From assembly GCF_024170505.1 (NCBI RefSeq), contig NZ_JALJYG010000001.1:234114-298113 (forward strand): 64,000 bases of DNA. The letters run 5' to 3'. The notes under the pieces are model-generated. The model did no database searches. It was not told the DNA's origin and saw only the letters and a list, made by a program, of their open reading frames with translations. This DNA comes from Methanocalculus alkaliphilus. Its GTDB lineage: Archaea > Halobacteriota > Methanomicrobia > Methanomicrobiales > Methanocorpusculaceae. This document shows, in pieces, positions 35,862-44,435 of the stretch (its first letter is position 1; every line of letters begins with the position of its first letter). The translations under genes and the position numbers were made by a program.

Positions 35862-36491
35862 ATGGCGCTCCGCGATGTAAAGCCGACCCGATCTGAACTG
35901 ATCGCTCTCAAGAGGAGGATCAAGCTCTCAGAGCGCGGCTATAAGCTCCTGAAGATGAAACGTGACGGGCTGATCCTTGAGTTCTTCAAGATCCTTGAAC
36001 AGGCAAAGGATACCCGTGACGAACTCGCCCGGAAATATGAACGGGCACAGGAGATGATCGCCATCGCAGATACGGTCGAAGGCGCCATCGGTGTGAAGGC
36101 TGCTGCCTTCTCTGTTGGAGATGTACCACAGATCGAGCTCAAAAGCAAGAACATCATGGGAGTCGTCGTCCCTGACATCAAATCCTCAAGCGTGAGGAAG
36201 AACCCGATGGAGCGGGGATACGGTGTCATCGGCACCTCGTCGGTCATCGATGAGGCCGCGGATGCGTTTGAGGATCTCCTCGAGACGATCATCCATAACG
36301 CCGAGATCGAGACGACGATGAAGAGGCTCCTCGACGAGATTGAACGTACCAAGCGGCGTGTCAACGCTCTTGAGTTCAAAGTCATCCCCGAGCAGACAGA
36401 GGCACGTGACTTCATCAAGATGCGTCTCGATGAGATGGAGCGTGAAGAACTCTTCCGCTTAAAGAAGATTAAGGCCCGGACACAGGCCTGA
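35862..36491 (+). CDS. ahaD: A1Ao ATP synthase subunit D
   Basis: 209 residues, mostly a pair of long antiparallel helices forming the rotating central shaft. Family motifs are PTRSELIALKRRIKLSERGYKLLKMKRDGL at the start and RRVNALEFKVIPE near the end. Last gene of the operon; the next gene converges on it with one base between stop codons. A TTTTTT tract at about 36498-36503, on the other side of the stop, may help terminate. Confidence 0.95.
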   Translation: MALRDVKPTRSELIALKRRIKLSERGYKLLKMKRDGLILEFFKILEQAKDTRDELARKYERAQEMIAIADTVEGAIGVKAAAFSVGDVPQIELKSKNIMGVVVPDIKSSSVRKNPMERGYGVIGTSSVIDEAADAFEDLLETIIHNAEIETTMKRLLDEIERTKRRVNALEFKVIPEQTEARDFIKMRLDEMEREELFRLKKIKARTQA

Positions 36492-36492
36492 T

Positions 36493-37203
36493 CTACTCTT
36501 TTTTCAGGATAAAGAACGTATAACCGTAATACGAACCATATTCCTCAAATATCCTGATCTCCTTCTCCATCTCCGAGAGGAAGTCCAGAATCTCAGGTGC
36601 ATCAAACCTCTTTCTCCAGACTTCAATCTGTTCCATCACGGGAGTGTAATACTCTTCCCATGCCTTCCTCGAAAGCCGTGGTGTGGCTATTACAGAATAG
36701 CCCGCAGCTTCTGCATCCCGTATCCGATCATCATCCGAACCGATGCCCGGGCAGTCTTCCTCCCAAAATCTTCGCAGTCCTTCGGGTGGATCAGATCGAT
36801 GCCAGCAGATCTCAGATACGACGAGATGTCCCCCCTCTTTCAGAAGAGGTCTCCAGGCGGTCAGGCCTGCGGAGAAACCCATGGTATAGATCGCCCCCTC
36901 AGACCAGATCAGATCCACCGAGTTTTTTTTGCAGGGAAGACTATCCATCGATCCGCAGACAGGAGATACCTCCCGCATCCTCACCAATTCTCTCAAATAC
37001 GGCAGATGAATATCGGCTGCGATGATCCTGCTATCCGGTTTTGCTGCTGCAAGTACTCGTGTCTGGCGCCCTTTCCCTGATCCGACATCAAGGATCACCG
37101 GAGATTCAGGGGTGTCAAGGGAGCCGAAGATCTCTCTGGTTACCTGGTCATCTCCCGGCCCAAGCATCGTGAGCTCTTCAAAAAAGGTAAAGATAAAATC
37201 CAT
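36493..37203 (-). CDS. Class I SAM-dependent methyltransferase
   Basis: 236 residues from ATG 37203 (MDFIFTFFEELTMLGPGD), with AGGA 9 bases upstream; a longer open frame reaches into the pgk gene on the other strand and is not credible. SAM motif I is VILDVGSGKGRQT, the acidic residue after strand 2 is in IIAADIHLPYL, and post-motif blocks are DLIWSEGAIYTMGF and LKEGGHLVVSE. This resembles the methyltransferase type 11 family of small-molecule enzymes; the substrate is unknown. Divergent from pgk. Confidence 0.85.
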   Translation of the reverse strand: MDFIFTFFEELTMLGPGDDQVTREIFGSLDTPESPVILDVGSGKGRQTRVLAAAKPDSRIIAADIHLPYLRELVRMREVSPVCGSMDSLPCKKNSVDLIWSEGAIYTMGFSAGLTAWRPLLKEGGHLVVSEICWHRSDPPEGLRRFWEEDCPGIGSDDDRIRDAEAAGYSVIATPRLSRKAWEEYYTPVMEQIEVWRKRFDAPEILDFLSEMEKEIRIFEEYGSYYGYTFFILKKE

Positions 37204-37285
37204 AATGATTATTCCTGGGTCTTTATTCGAAATGAATATTGTCTTGGTCTTCATATGATATAGCAGGAGCCGGGCAGGTAGTTCT

Positions 37286-38503
37286 ATGGCATTTGGTACA
37301 TTGCAGGATGTTGATATCAGGGGAAAGACGGTGCTTGTGCGGGTGGATTTCAACTCTCCCATCGATCCCGCATCAGAAATGATCCTCGATGATAAGCGGT
37401 TTCGTGAGCATATCCCGACGATCAGGGCACTTGAAGACGGAAAGGTCGTCATCGTCACACATCAGAGCCGGCCTGGAAAGAAGGATTTTACCACGCTTGC
37501 ATCACATGCAGAGAAGCTTGAACGCCTGATCCACCGGCCTGTCACCTATGTCGATGATATCTTCGGGCGGACCGCACATGAAGCGATCCGGACGATGCGA
37601 TCCGGGGAGATTCTTATGCTTGAGAACGTCAGGTTCAATGCCGAGGAGAATCTGACGATGAAACCGGAGGATGCGGCAAAGACCCATCTCGTCCGGCGCC
37701 TCTCCGAGATGGGAGATCTCTTCGTCAATGATGCCTTCGGAACGGCGCACCGTTCACAGCCGACGGTCGTCGGATTACCGCGGGTGATGAAGACGGTCGC
37801 AGGCCTTCTGATGGAACGTGAGATAACGATGCTCTCAAAGGTCTCATCTGGTGCCCCGCATCCGATCACCTTTATCCTGGGTGGGACCAAGGTGGATGAC
37901 TCCATCGCTGTTGCTGAGCATGTTCTCAGGAATGGGATCGCTGATCAGATCCTCGCTATTGGAGTCGTCGGAAACATCTTCCTTGCTGCAGAAGGGAGAG
38001 AGCTTGGAGAGCCTTCACGCCACCTGATCGAGAGCCTCGGGTATACCGGGGAGATCCAAAAAGCCCGGGATATTCTGGCAGAGTATGGGGATCAGGTTAT
38101 CCTCCCCGGAACAGTCGCAGTACGAGAGAGCGGAGAGAGGGCTGAGTACCCCGTGAGCGAGATTCCAAACGACACTCCGATCCTCGATCTTGGATCAGAA
38201 TCGATACGAAACATGGTCGGGGTGATCCGCTCCTCAGGCACCATCGTCTTTAACGGCCCAGCCGGTGTCTTTGAGGATCCTGACTTTGCTATCGGGACAT
38301 ACGAACTCGTCCGTGCGGCAGCCGGTGTCGAGTTCTCCGTCGTCGGGGGAGGCCATACTGCCGCGGTCATCGAGAAGATGGGGCTTGAGTCGGCATACTC
38401 CCACCTCTCAACAGGGGGAGGTGCCTGCATCGAGTTTCTGACCGGCAAGAAACTTCCCGCAGTTGCGGCACTTGAGGCCTCCTGGGAAAAGTTCGGGCGA
38501 TAG
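37286..38503 (+). CDS. pgk: Phosphoglycerate kinase
   Basis: 405 residues, usual archaeal length. Interconverts 1,3-bisphosphoglycerate and 3-phosphoglycerate, in methanogens mainly for gluconeogenesis. Substrate-side blocks are RVDFNSPID and VIVTHQSRPGKKD. LENVRFNAEE, LFVNDAFGTAHRSQPT and FILGGTKVDDS follow. The nucleotide side has VFNGPAGVFE and VVGGGHTAAVIEKMG. It starts 82 bases from the divergent methyltransferase, so the promoter is in that gap. Confidence 0.97.
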   Translation: MAFGTLQDVDIRGKTVLVRVDFNSPIDPASEMILDDKRFREHIPTIRALEDGKVVIVTHQSRPGKKDFTTLASHAEKLERLIHRPVTYVDDIFGRTAHEAIRTMRSGEILMLENVRFNAEENLTMKPEDAAKTHLVRRLSEMGDLFVNDAFGTAHRSQPTVVGLPRVMKTVAGLLMEREITMLSKVSSGAPHPITFILGGTKVDDSIAVAEHVLRNGIADQILAIGVVGNIFLAAEGRELGEPSRHLIESLGYTGEIQKARDILAEYGDQVILPGTVAVRESGERAEYPVSEIPNDTPILDLGSESIRNMVGVIRSSGTIVFNGPAGVFEDPDFAIGTYELVRAAAGVEFSVVGGGHTAAVIEKMGLESAYSHLSTGGGACIEFLTGKKLPAVAALEASWEKFGR

Positions 38504-38516
38504 GGCAAAGAAAAGA

Positions 38517-39062
38517 TTATTCTTTTGGAGTTTCCACTACCTCATCAACGATCGAGCTGATCTGGGTCAGGAGGAGGGGATCGAGCCCCTTCTCAGCACT
38601 CAGATATACCCCCCTGAGATCAAGGAGCCGGATCTTGTTTGAGAGAAAATGGATGAATTTTGAGATATTCGGAGATGAGAGATAGATGAGAAGGGTACTG
38701 ACAGAATCAAATATCAGAGCTGTATCCGCTTCTTTTCGGTTCTTCAAGGCCTCAGTTATGGCGATGCCAAGCTCTGTGAGATTTCCGGGATTTGAGGTAA
38801 ACGTGGTATTCCCCTGATCTGCCGGTGCTGAACCGAGCGAATACTTCGTTATCGCATCAATAAAATGGATCTTCTCCATCGCAATGCCTTCTTTTCTGTA
38901 CAGATTTGCAAGGATCGATGACGGGATATTCGTTGTGACAATGATACAGGAGGTGTTCTTCCTCACCAGATCATTGACAATATCCAGGTTCATCCGTTTC
39001 ATCCTGGAGGGATCTGAGATATAGAGGTATATCGACGATCCTTCAGTATCCGCAATACCCAT
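38517..39062 (-). CDS. KaiC-fold-like signalling protein without Walker A (DUF835/DUF7504-like)
   Basis: 181 residues from ATG 39062 (MGIADTEG), supported by GAGGAG 7 bases upstream. The pattern of alternating strands and helices (CIIVTTNIPSSILANLY, IHFIDAIT, TALIFDSVSTLLIYL) is that of degenerate KaiC-like domains, with a Walker B-like IFDSVS but no P-loop. Proteins of this type sit beside PAS sensors in methanogens. It overlaps the PAS protein gene, so the two are probably one signalling unit. Family naming is approximate. Confidence 0.65.
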   Translation of the reverse strand: MGIADTEGSSIYLYISDPSRMKRMNLDIVNDLVRKNTSCIIVTTNIPSSILANLYRKEGIAMEKIHFIDAITKYSLGSAPADQGNTTFTSNPGNLTELGIAITEALKNRKEADTALIFDSVSTLLIYLSSPNISKFIHFLSNKIRLLDLRGVYLSAEKGLDPLLLTQISSIVDEVVETPKE

Positions 39063-39066
39063 CCCT

Positions 39067-40071
39067 TCACTCCTCATCCATCAGGAACCGCCGGTACGAT
39101 TCCGGTATCTCCTCAAACCCGCTGATGATGGACTGCTGGAGATCACCAACATTCTCGACGATCTTCATCGCATGCTTCACCTGGATGAGAAGGGTTGTAT
39201 GCAGTTCCTCATCGGTGATCGCACCTGCCTGATGGAGCTGACGAATCTCCTCAAGGGTATGGGCAATGATCTCAACCGGATTTTTAATCCGGAGTGCCGC
39301 CTCGGTCACATAAGCGATGAGTGCACGCTCTGCCTTCCGGATCTCGGTAAGGTTCCTGCCGATGACCGCGATGCCGGTGACAATCCCCCGTTCATCAAGG
39401 ATCGGGGAGAGGGAGAGGGAGAGTTCGAGCTCTTCGCCGTCTTTTCGGATCCGGCGGGTCTCAAACTGCTCAATCCGCTCACCACGCTGGACACGCATGA
39501 GTACCCCCTTCCAGTCATCCAGATAACCTGGTGGGATGATCTTAGCGATACTCTCTCCGATCATCTCGTCTGCAGAGTACCCGAATGTCTCCTCGGCACC
39601 ACGGTTCCAGGAGATGATCGTTCCATCCGGCTTCTCTCCAAGGATCGCATCCGGGGTCATCTCGATGATGGCACCAAGTACTGCCCGGAGTTCATGAACC
39701 TTCTTTATCGTATCGATGTTGGTGAGGATATGAACGGCCCCGATGACTGCCCCGCTCTCATCCTTCACCGGATCGACGGAGACCTGGTACCAGTGATTTG
39801 CAAGGTTGACGGTATATACCTCCCGCTTTCCCGTCTGCTTTGCCTTGACAAACGGGCATCCCCGGATGAATGTCGGTGTATGGTGGACCACCCGGAAACA
39901 CTGCTCACCAATAATCTTTTCAGGAGGCAGTCCAAGCAGCCTGCCTGAAGCACTGTTTGCATGAAGAATGACCCCGTCTGTATCAAGATAAAAGATAGGG
40001 TCCTCGATTGCATCAAAGGTCCTCTTCAGGATATCAAATTCAGATATATTCGGTTCTTTTCCCTCACTCAT
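39067..40071 (-). CDS. Two-PAS sensor protein with degenerate dimerisation helix
   Basis: 334 residues from ATG 40071 (MSEGKEPN). PAS 1 (about 15-125) has YLDTDGVILHANSASGRLLG and CPFVKAKQTG. PAS 2 (about 135-250) has MTPDAILGEKPDGTIISWNRGAE plus PAC TGIAVIGRNLTEIRKAE. The C-terminus (AYVTEAALRIKNPVEIIAHTLEEI and onward) resembles the DHp helices of archaeal histidine kinases, but the phospho-acceptor His is replaced and no ATPase domain follows. It likely passes its signal by contact, perhaps to the overlapping KaiC-like partner gene. Confidence 0.85.
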   Translation of the reverse strand: MSEGKEPNISEFDILKRTFDAIEDPIFYLDTDGVILHANSASGRLLGLPPEKIIGEQCFRVVHHTPTFIRGCPFVKAKQTGKREVYTVNLANHWYQVSVDPVKDESGAVIGAVHILTNIDTIKKVHELRAVLGAIIEMTPDAILGEKPDGTIISWNRGAEETFGYSADEMIGESIAKIIPPGYLDDWKGVLMRVQRGERIEQFETRRIRKDGEELELSLSLSPILDERGIVTGIAVIGRNLTEIRKAERALIAYVTEAALRIKNPVEIIAHTLEEIRQLHQAGAITDEELHTTLLIQVKHAMKIVENVGDLQQSIISGFEEIPESYRRFLMDEE

Positions 40072-40126
40072 CCTGACCAACTACAATCTACTACCTATTT
40101 CAAGGTGATAAACGCTTTGAAATGCA

Positions 40127-40747
40127 TCAGGGTGGGAGAGGGGTCGTATCAACCACCCGGTGCGGGATCGGCCGGTCAATCCGGATGGCGGACCCCGGTC
40201 TGAGCGAGACGAAGAGTCGGATCCTCTCATCTGGTGCAAGCGGTTCAGGGAGGACGATCAGGAGATCAAAGGTTTCGCCAAGACCGATGACCGATCTCTC
40301 TGCTGGTCCACCGGTGATGAACGGTTCTCTCCTCTTGATCACCATCCACTCGCCGGGATTGAGCGGAGGGTGATGCGATGGTGAGAGCCGGATTATACCG
40401 TCCCCCCGGTAGAGTGAGACTGATATCTTATTGATATCAAGTGAGATATCCCCGATGACCGGCGAGAAGGAGACCCTGACCGCGCCAACTGCCCCTGTAT
40501 CATGAACAGAAGGGAGTATCAGAACACCTTCCACCTCACGGGGAACGGAGGAGTAGCCGATGGGATCGCCGGCGAGATGCACCGTTCCACGGCTGACCTC
40601 GACTGCACGTATATACAGCCCCTTCGGCTCTTCACCTGGATCATAGGTAACGAGATAGGCGGTGATGGTGATGAGCGTCACAAACAGAAGAAGATGCAGA
40701 ATGATAGAAAGCATCGATACGGCATTATCACTCCCCCTCATTCTCAT
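40127..40747 (-). CDS. Archaellin-like / type IV pilin-like protein
   Basis: 206 residues from ATG 40747. The N-terminus MRMRGSDNAVSMLSIILHLL has a basic RMRG before a hydrophobic helix, like a short class III signal peptide cleaved by FlaK/PibD. The mature part is beta-rich. VRVSFSPVIGDISLDINKIS and the C-terminal PDERIRLFVSLRPGSAIRID then PIPHRV recall archaellin C-terminal blocks. No archaellum genes adjoin it. A GTG at 40828 would give a longer leader. The assignment rests on pattern only and could be wrong; it is at least a single-pass, surface-exposed protein. Confidence 0.55.
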   Translation of the reverse strand: MRMRGSDNAVSMLSIILHLLLFVTLITITAYLVTYDPGEEPKGLYIRAVEVSRGTVHLAGDPIGYSSVPREVEGVLILPSVHDTGAVGAVRVSFSPVIGDISLDINKISVSLYRGDGIIRLSPSHHPPLNPGEWMVIKRREPFITGGPAERSVIGLGETFDLLIVLPEPLAPDERIRLFVSLRPGSAIRIDRPIPHRVVDTTPLPP

Positions 40748-40870
40748 CAGGGATGAGTATTTCCCGGGAAGGATATAAGCATTGCCGGGGTTATCACCGG
40801 AATCTGGTCGCTTCTTCAGAGGAATCACCCTCCGATACCCTTAAGAGTTCTGCTGACTGTCAGAGTAATT

Positions 40871-41152
40871 ATGGAATATACAGTCGTTGATGGCGAGGAC
40901 CGTGGAGATCTGATTCTCTACGCACTCTCCACCTGCCGGTGGTGTAATATGACAAAAGAGCTTTTGCAGAGCCTGAACCTGAAATTCCGCTACATCTATG
41001 CGGATCTCCTCCCTCCAGAAGAGCTTGAGGCGGTCATCAGCGAGGTCGAACGGTTCAACCCGGCGGGATCGTTCCCAACCCTTGTGATCAATGGGAAAGA
41101 GGCTATCGTCGGCTACCGGGAGGATGAGATCAGGAGGCTGTTTGCCCGATGA
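40871..41152 (+). CDS. Glutaredoxin-like protein
   Basis: 93 residues of thioredoxin fold. The active site is CRWC (Cys22, Cys25) in ILYALSTCRWCNMTKELL, and the cis-Pro is in GSFPTLVI. The tail VGYREDEIRRLF is typical of small archaeal glutaredoxin-like proteins. It overlaps the next gene (a ferredoxin:thioredoxin reductase catalytic subunit homologue) by ATGA, so it is probably that enzyme's substrate. Confidence 0.9.
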   Translation: MEYTVVDGEDRGDLILYALSTCRWCNMTKELLQSLNLKFRYIYADLLPPEELEAVISEVERFNPAGSFPTLVINGKEAIVGYREDEIRRLFAR

Positions 41153-41646
41153 CCCCTGAACCGACAGAGGAAGAAATTGCCACTCTTGAAGAGATGCTTG
41201 GATGTGAAGCCGAGGCACACGGCTACCATCTCACCCCGGACAAAGAGGCGCTGCATGCACTTCTGAAGGGGCTGATCACAAACTCCCGCCGGTATGGATA
41301 TCCGGCATGCCCCTGCCGCCTCTCATTTGGAAAGAAAGAAGAGGATATCGATATCATCTGCCCCTGTGACTACCGGGATCAGGATATCGATGAGTATGGT
41401 GCCTGTTACTGCTCCCTCTATGTCTCAAAGAAGGTCCTCTCCGGAGAAGAGGCGGTCGAATGTATACCGGAACGGCGGCCGCCACGTGCTGAGCGGAAGA
41501 AAGAGTCTGTACAGGTGAAAGAAAGTGGATTTTCTCTTCCGATATGGCGCTGCCGTGTCTGCGGATATCTCTGTGCACGGAAACACCCGCCGGAGACCTG
41601 CCCGATCTGCGGTGTTGATAAAGATCGGTTTGAACGGTTTGCCTGA
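41149..41646 (+). CDS. Ferredoxin:thioredoxin reductase catalytic subunit fused to a rubredoxin-like domain
   Basis: 165 residues. The FTR catalytic core has all six cysteines: CPC at 54-56, CPC at 71-73 and CYC at 86-88, which hold the 4Fe-4S cluster and redox disulphide. It reduces a thioredoxin or glutaredoxin with ferredoxin electrons. Residues 130-165 form a short rubredoxin/zinc-ribbon-like domain with CRVC (135-138) and CPIC (151-154), joined by a basic linker. The attached domain could deliver electrons directly. Coupled to the glutaredoxin gene upstream. Confidence 0.92.
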   Translation: MTPEPTEEEIATLEEMLGCEAEAHGYHLTPDKEALHALLKGLITNSRRYGYPACPCRLSFGKKEEDIDIICPCDYRDQDIDEYGACYCSLYVSKKVLSGEEAVECIPERRPPRAERKKESVQVKESGFSLPIWRCRVCGYLCARKHPPETCPICGVDKDRFERFA

Positions 41647-41654
41647 GGTGGATC

Positions 41655-42140
41655 ATGGGTACACACGAGCTCGCGACATTTGCGGCAGGATGCTTCTGGG
41701 GTATTGAGGCGGCGTTTGCCGAACTTGAGGGTGTCATCTCGACACGGGTCGGATACACCGGTGGCGTGGTGGATAACCCGACGTATGAGGATGTCTGTTC
41801 CGGGAGTACGGGTCATGCAGAGGCGGTCGAGGTGACATTCGATCCCACAGCCACCTCCTACGACCACCTGCTGATACGGTTCTGGACGATGCATGATCCG
41901 ACGACACTGAACCGGCAGGGGCCTGATATCGGGAGCCAGTACCGCTCCGCGATATTTACCCATTCCGATGAACAGTATACAAAGGCGGTTGCCTCCCGTG
42001 ATCGGATGGATGCGTCAGGCAGGTTCAGGCGTCCGGTTGTGACTGAGATCACCCCAATCAGACGATTCTGGCCCGCTGAAGAGTATCATCAGCAGTACTT
42101 CAAAAAACAAGGGAAGAGCGGCTGTGGAGTGAGGTTCTGA
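41655..42140 (+). CDS. msrA: Peptide methionine-S-sulfoxide reductase
   Basis: 161 residues. The catalytic Cys is in [18 protein letters not shown] (GCFWG motif). The other conserved blocks are [40 protein letters not shown] and the C-terminal [11 protein letters not shown]. It repairs oxidised methionine. A C-terminal resolving Cys is present (SGCGVRF). GAGGTG precedes the ATG. Part of the glutaredoxin-FTR operon, which would supply its reductant. Confidence 0.96.
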   Translation: MGTHELATFAAGCFWGIEAAFAELEGVISTRVGYTGGVVDNPTYEDVCSGSTGHAEAVEVTFDPTATSYDHLLIRFWTMHDPTTLNRQGPDIGSQYRSAIFTHSDEQYTKAVASRDRMDASGRFRRPVVTEITPIRRFWPAEEYHQQYFKKQGKSGCGVRF

Positions 42141-42142
42141 CG

Positions 42143-42658
42143 ATGGAGTTTATGGAGGTACTCACCACGCGGTATAGTGTCCGGGCGTATCGTCCGGATC
42201 CGGTGAGCGACGAGATCCTGGCAGAGATCCTTGAGGCCGGCCGCCTTGCCCCGTCTGCCGTGAACCGTCAGCCCTACCGGATATACATCCTCCCGACAAA
42301 GGGACACGAAGAGAAACTTGCCGATATCTACCCGAAGAGCTGGTTTGCATCTGCCCCCTTCGTCCTCTGCGTCACAGCAGTCACCAAAGAGGCATGGACC
42401 CGGAAGGACGGGGTCAGCTATGCCCCTGTGGATGCGGCAATCCTGATGGATCATATGATCCTTGCGGCAACACGCCTGGGACTCGGGACCTGCTGGGTTG
42501 CTGCCTTCGATCCCGAAGCGGCACGTCGCCATCTTCACCTTCCGGACGGCGAGGAGCCGATCATCTTCACTCCGCTCGGCTATCCGGCTGACCGACCTCC
42601 GGAGAAGAAGAGAAAGCAGATCAGCGAGCTGGTTGTACAGGGCTGGCCCTCGGACTGA
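42143..42658 (+). CDS. Nitroreductase-family flavoprotein
   Basis: 171 residues. FMN-binding nitroreductase fold: TTRYSVRAYRPDPV with the basic flavin-binding residues at the N-terminus, RLAPSAVNRQPYRIY, DAAILMDHMILAATRLGLGTCWV, and the C-terminal PLGYPADRPPEKKRK. These enzymes reduce quinones, nitro compounds or other electrophiles with NAD(P)H or F420-linked donors; the substrate is unknown. Starts 2 bases after msrA with GAGGT 7 bases upstream. Last gene of the redox operon. Confidence 0.92.
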   Translation: MEFMEVLTTRYSVRAYRPDPVSDEILAEILEAGRLAPSAVNRQPYRIYILPTKGHEEKLADIYPKSWFASAPFVLCVTAVTKEAWTRKDGVSYAPVDAAILMDHMILAATRLGLGTCWVAAFDPEAARRHLHLPDGEEPIIFTPLGYPADRPPEKKRKQISELVVQGWPSD

Positions 42659-42663
42659 CGGGA

Positions 42664-43272
42664 TCAGGATACCTGCCGGAGAGGAATCCTCCAGAGGCGG
42701 AGATCGAGATCCCTGGCAACAATATTCCAGATAGAGATCGATGGTTGCAGCCGGTGCGAAACAGGCAGAAAATGCGATCTTATCCGATAACACCGGGAAA
42801 TATCATGCAATAGCCGCCGGGAGAAGAACTCCTCGCCGGCAGGCGGCATCATCAGGTGAATCTCACCACCCGTCACAACAGAGATGCACCGCATCTCAAA
42901 GACACAGGCAGCCTCAATATCGGCAAATGAGAACGAACTGCCCCGGGGATGGTTATGAAGGAAGATGGTATGATGGAGGGAGAGGAGCTCCCGGTGCCAG
43001 AACCTGATCCTCTCCTCCTCCCCGATTAGTTTCCTGAGGAACGAACCACTCCTGTCGAAGACGAAGGCATATTCGAGCGGCTCATCCCGTATCTCCTCTG
43101 CGTACCGGGAGAGGAGCTCCGGTGAGAGGGGATCACCCTGCCGAAACGGATAGGGGGGTTTTGAGAGGAGATCCGGAAAGAGTCTGATGGTCCGATCAGG
43201 ATAGGCTGAACCCCTGTGCCGGGCAGAGAATGAGGTATCATCACCCGGTGTACCTGAGGAGACGAGTATCAT
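42664..43272 (-). CDS. JAB/MPN-like (RadC-type) metalloprotease-fold protein
   Basis: 202 residues. Central motif HHTIFLHNHPRGSSFSFADIE supplies H106-x-H108 and, after six residues, S115-x-x-D118, the JAMM zinc ligands. A glutamate in DEPLEYAFVFD (about 67) could be the catalytic acid. The fold is found in RadC, deubiquitinase-like and phage proteins; the specific activity is unknown. Codes toward the nitroreductase gene, with AAGGTG 5 bases before the ATG. The N-terminal 60 residues and the C-terminal basic tail are unrecognised. Confidence 0.7.
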   Translation of the reverse strand: MILVSSGTPGDDTSFSARHRGSAYPDRTIRLFPDLLSKPPYPFRQGDPLSPELLSRYAEEIRDEPLEYAFVFDRSGSFLRKLIGEEERIRFWHRELLSLHHTIFLHNHPRGSSFSFADIEAACVFEMRCISVVTGGEIHLMMPPAGEEFFSRRLLHDISRCYRIRSHFLPVSHRLQPSISIWNIVARDLDLRLWRIPLRQVS

Positions 43273-43411
43273 ACCGACACCTTCATGCAGGGGGAGACGT
43301 TTGCAGGCATTGTAATTAAATTAATTTTGATTTAGTTAAAATTTTCTGGTTTTAAATTCCCCCGCCATCTCCAAAGGAAGGCAGATATACCATAAGAACG
43401 AGATTTCTGGT

Positions 43412-44233
43412 ATGAAAAGCCCGGTCCAGACGATAGTCATCACAATCACCTGCCTCTTCATCGGTGTTGTGATCGGCTCCCTTATGACTCCGGTCAATGA
43501 AACGGATGATGCAGCATCTTATCTCATCCAACTTCAGTCGGATATCACAGAAGACCTCCAGAGGCTTGATACTGACCTTGCACTCGCCGCATATGCATTC
43601 GGGGAGATCGGCCTTGAGGGGGAGACTACACGGGAGATCCTCCTCTCACTCAGCCAGCGCCACCCGGCAATCATCGACTGCACCACGGTCAGTCCGGATG
43701 GGATCATCCTGGCAGCCGAGCCACCCGCCTATCATACCGCCGAAGGGGTTGATGTCTCCCACCAGCAGGCGACCAGGCATATCCTCACAACAAAACGGCC
43801 GATGATGAGCGGGATCATCCCGGTTGCAGAGGGGATGGAGGCGGTCTTCATCGGAGCCCCGGTCTTCTCACATGGAGATGGCACCACCCCTGAAGGGCAG
43901 TTCATCGGTTTTTCATCCATCGTCTTTCATCCTGACGTATTCCTTGAGGGAATTGTCAGACCGGTCATGGCAGATACTCCCTATACGGTCACCATTGTGG
44001 ACACCGACGGGCGTGTCCTCTATGATACCGATCCTGACCAGATCGGCCTCCCCCTCGACGACCCCGCCTATACCCCGTTCCCTGAGCTGATTGCTCTTGT
44101 CACACGGGTCACTGAAGAGAGGCAGGGAAAAGGAACCTATAGCTTCCGGGGAGAGACGAAAGAGGCGATCTGGACAACGGTCGGCCTGCATGGAGAGGAG
44201 TGGCGGGTCGCGGTTGTCCGGGTGGTTGGATAA
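43412..44233 (+). CDS. Membrane-anchored Cache-domain sensor protein
   Basis: 273 residues. One N-terminal transmembrane helix (about 7-26), then an extracellular helix and a double Cache-like fold: the first half contains CTTVSPDGIILAAEP, the second YTVTIVDTDGRVLYDTDPDQIGLPL and EWRVAVVRVVG. No cytoplasmic output domain is present, so it is a stand-alone ligand-binding protein, like the extracellular parts of chemoreceptors. An AT-rich promoter region lies at 43315-43365. It may deliver ligand information to the ABC transporter or another receptor, but this is only inferred. Confidence 0.8.
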   Translation: MKSPVQTIVITITCLFIGVVIGSLMTPVNETDDAASYLIQLQSDITEDLQRLDTDLALAAYAFGEIGLEGETTREILLSLSQRHPAIIDCTTVSPDGIILAAEPPAYHTAEGVDVSHQQATRHILTTKRPMMSGIIPVAEGMEAVFIGAPVFSHGDGTTPEGQFIGFSSIVFHPDVFLEGIVRPVMADTPYTVTIVDTDGRVLYDTDPDQIGLPLDDPAYTPFPELIALVTRVTEERQGKGTYSFRGETKEAIWTTVGLHGEEWRVAVVRVVG

Positions 44234-44435
44234 GGATACTCCGGAGAGAAGTTTCGTATCCAATTATTTTACATTACATCATTTTATTTTTACTAAATAG
44301 ATGCAATAGCAGTACGGATAGGAAATTTTTATTAATGAATAATCATCTTCTCATGAAGAAACAACACATTTATCCCCTTCCTTAAGATATGGTAATACGA
44401 ATAGTGATTCCATTTCGATGGCGAGAGGTTGTTCT

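Noticed and set aside
37204..37458. Upstream extension of the minus-strand methyltransferase
   Set aside because: It overlaps the divergent pgk gene; ATG 37203 has its own ribosome binding site and precedes the conserved part.
44234..44435. NikR-type operator upstream of the ABC transporter operon
   Set aside because: Short GGTAATAC- and GATTCC-like pieces are present, but no convincing inverted pair with NikR spacing, so nickel control cannot be claimed.
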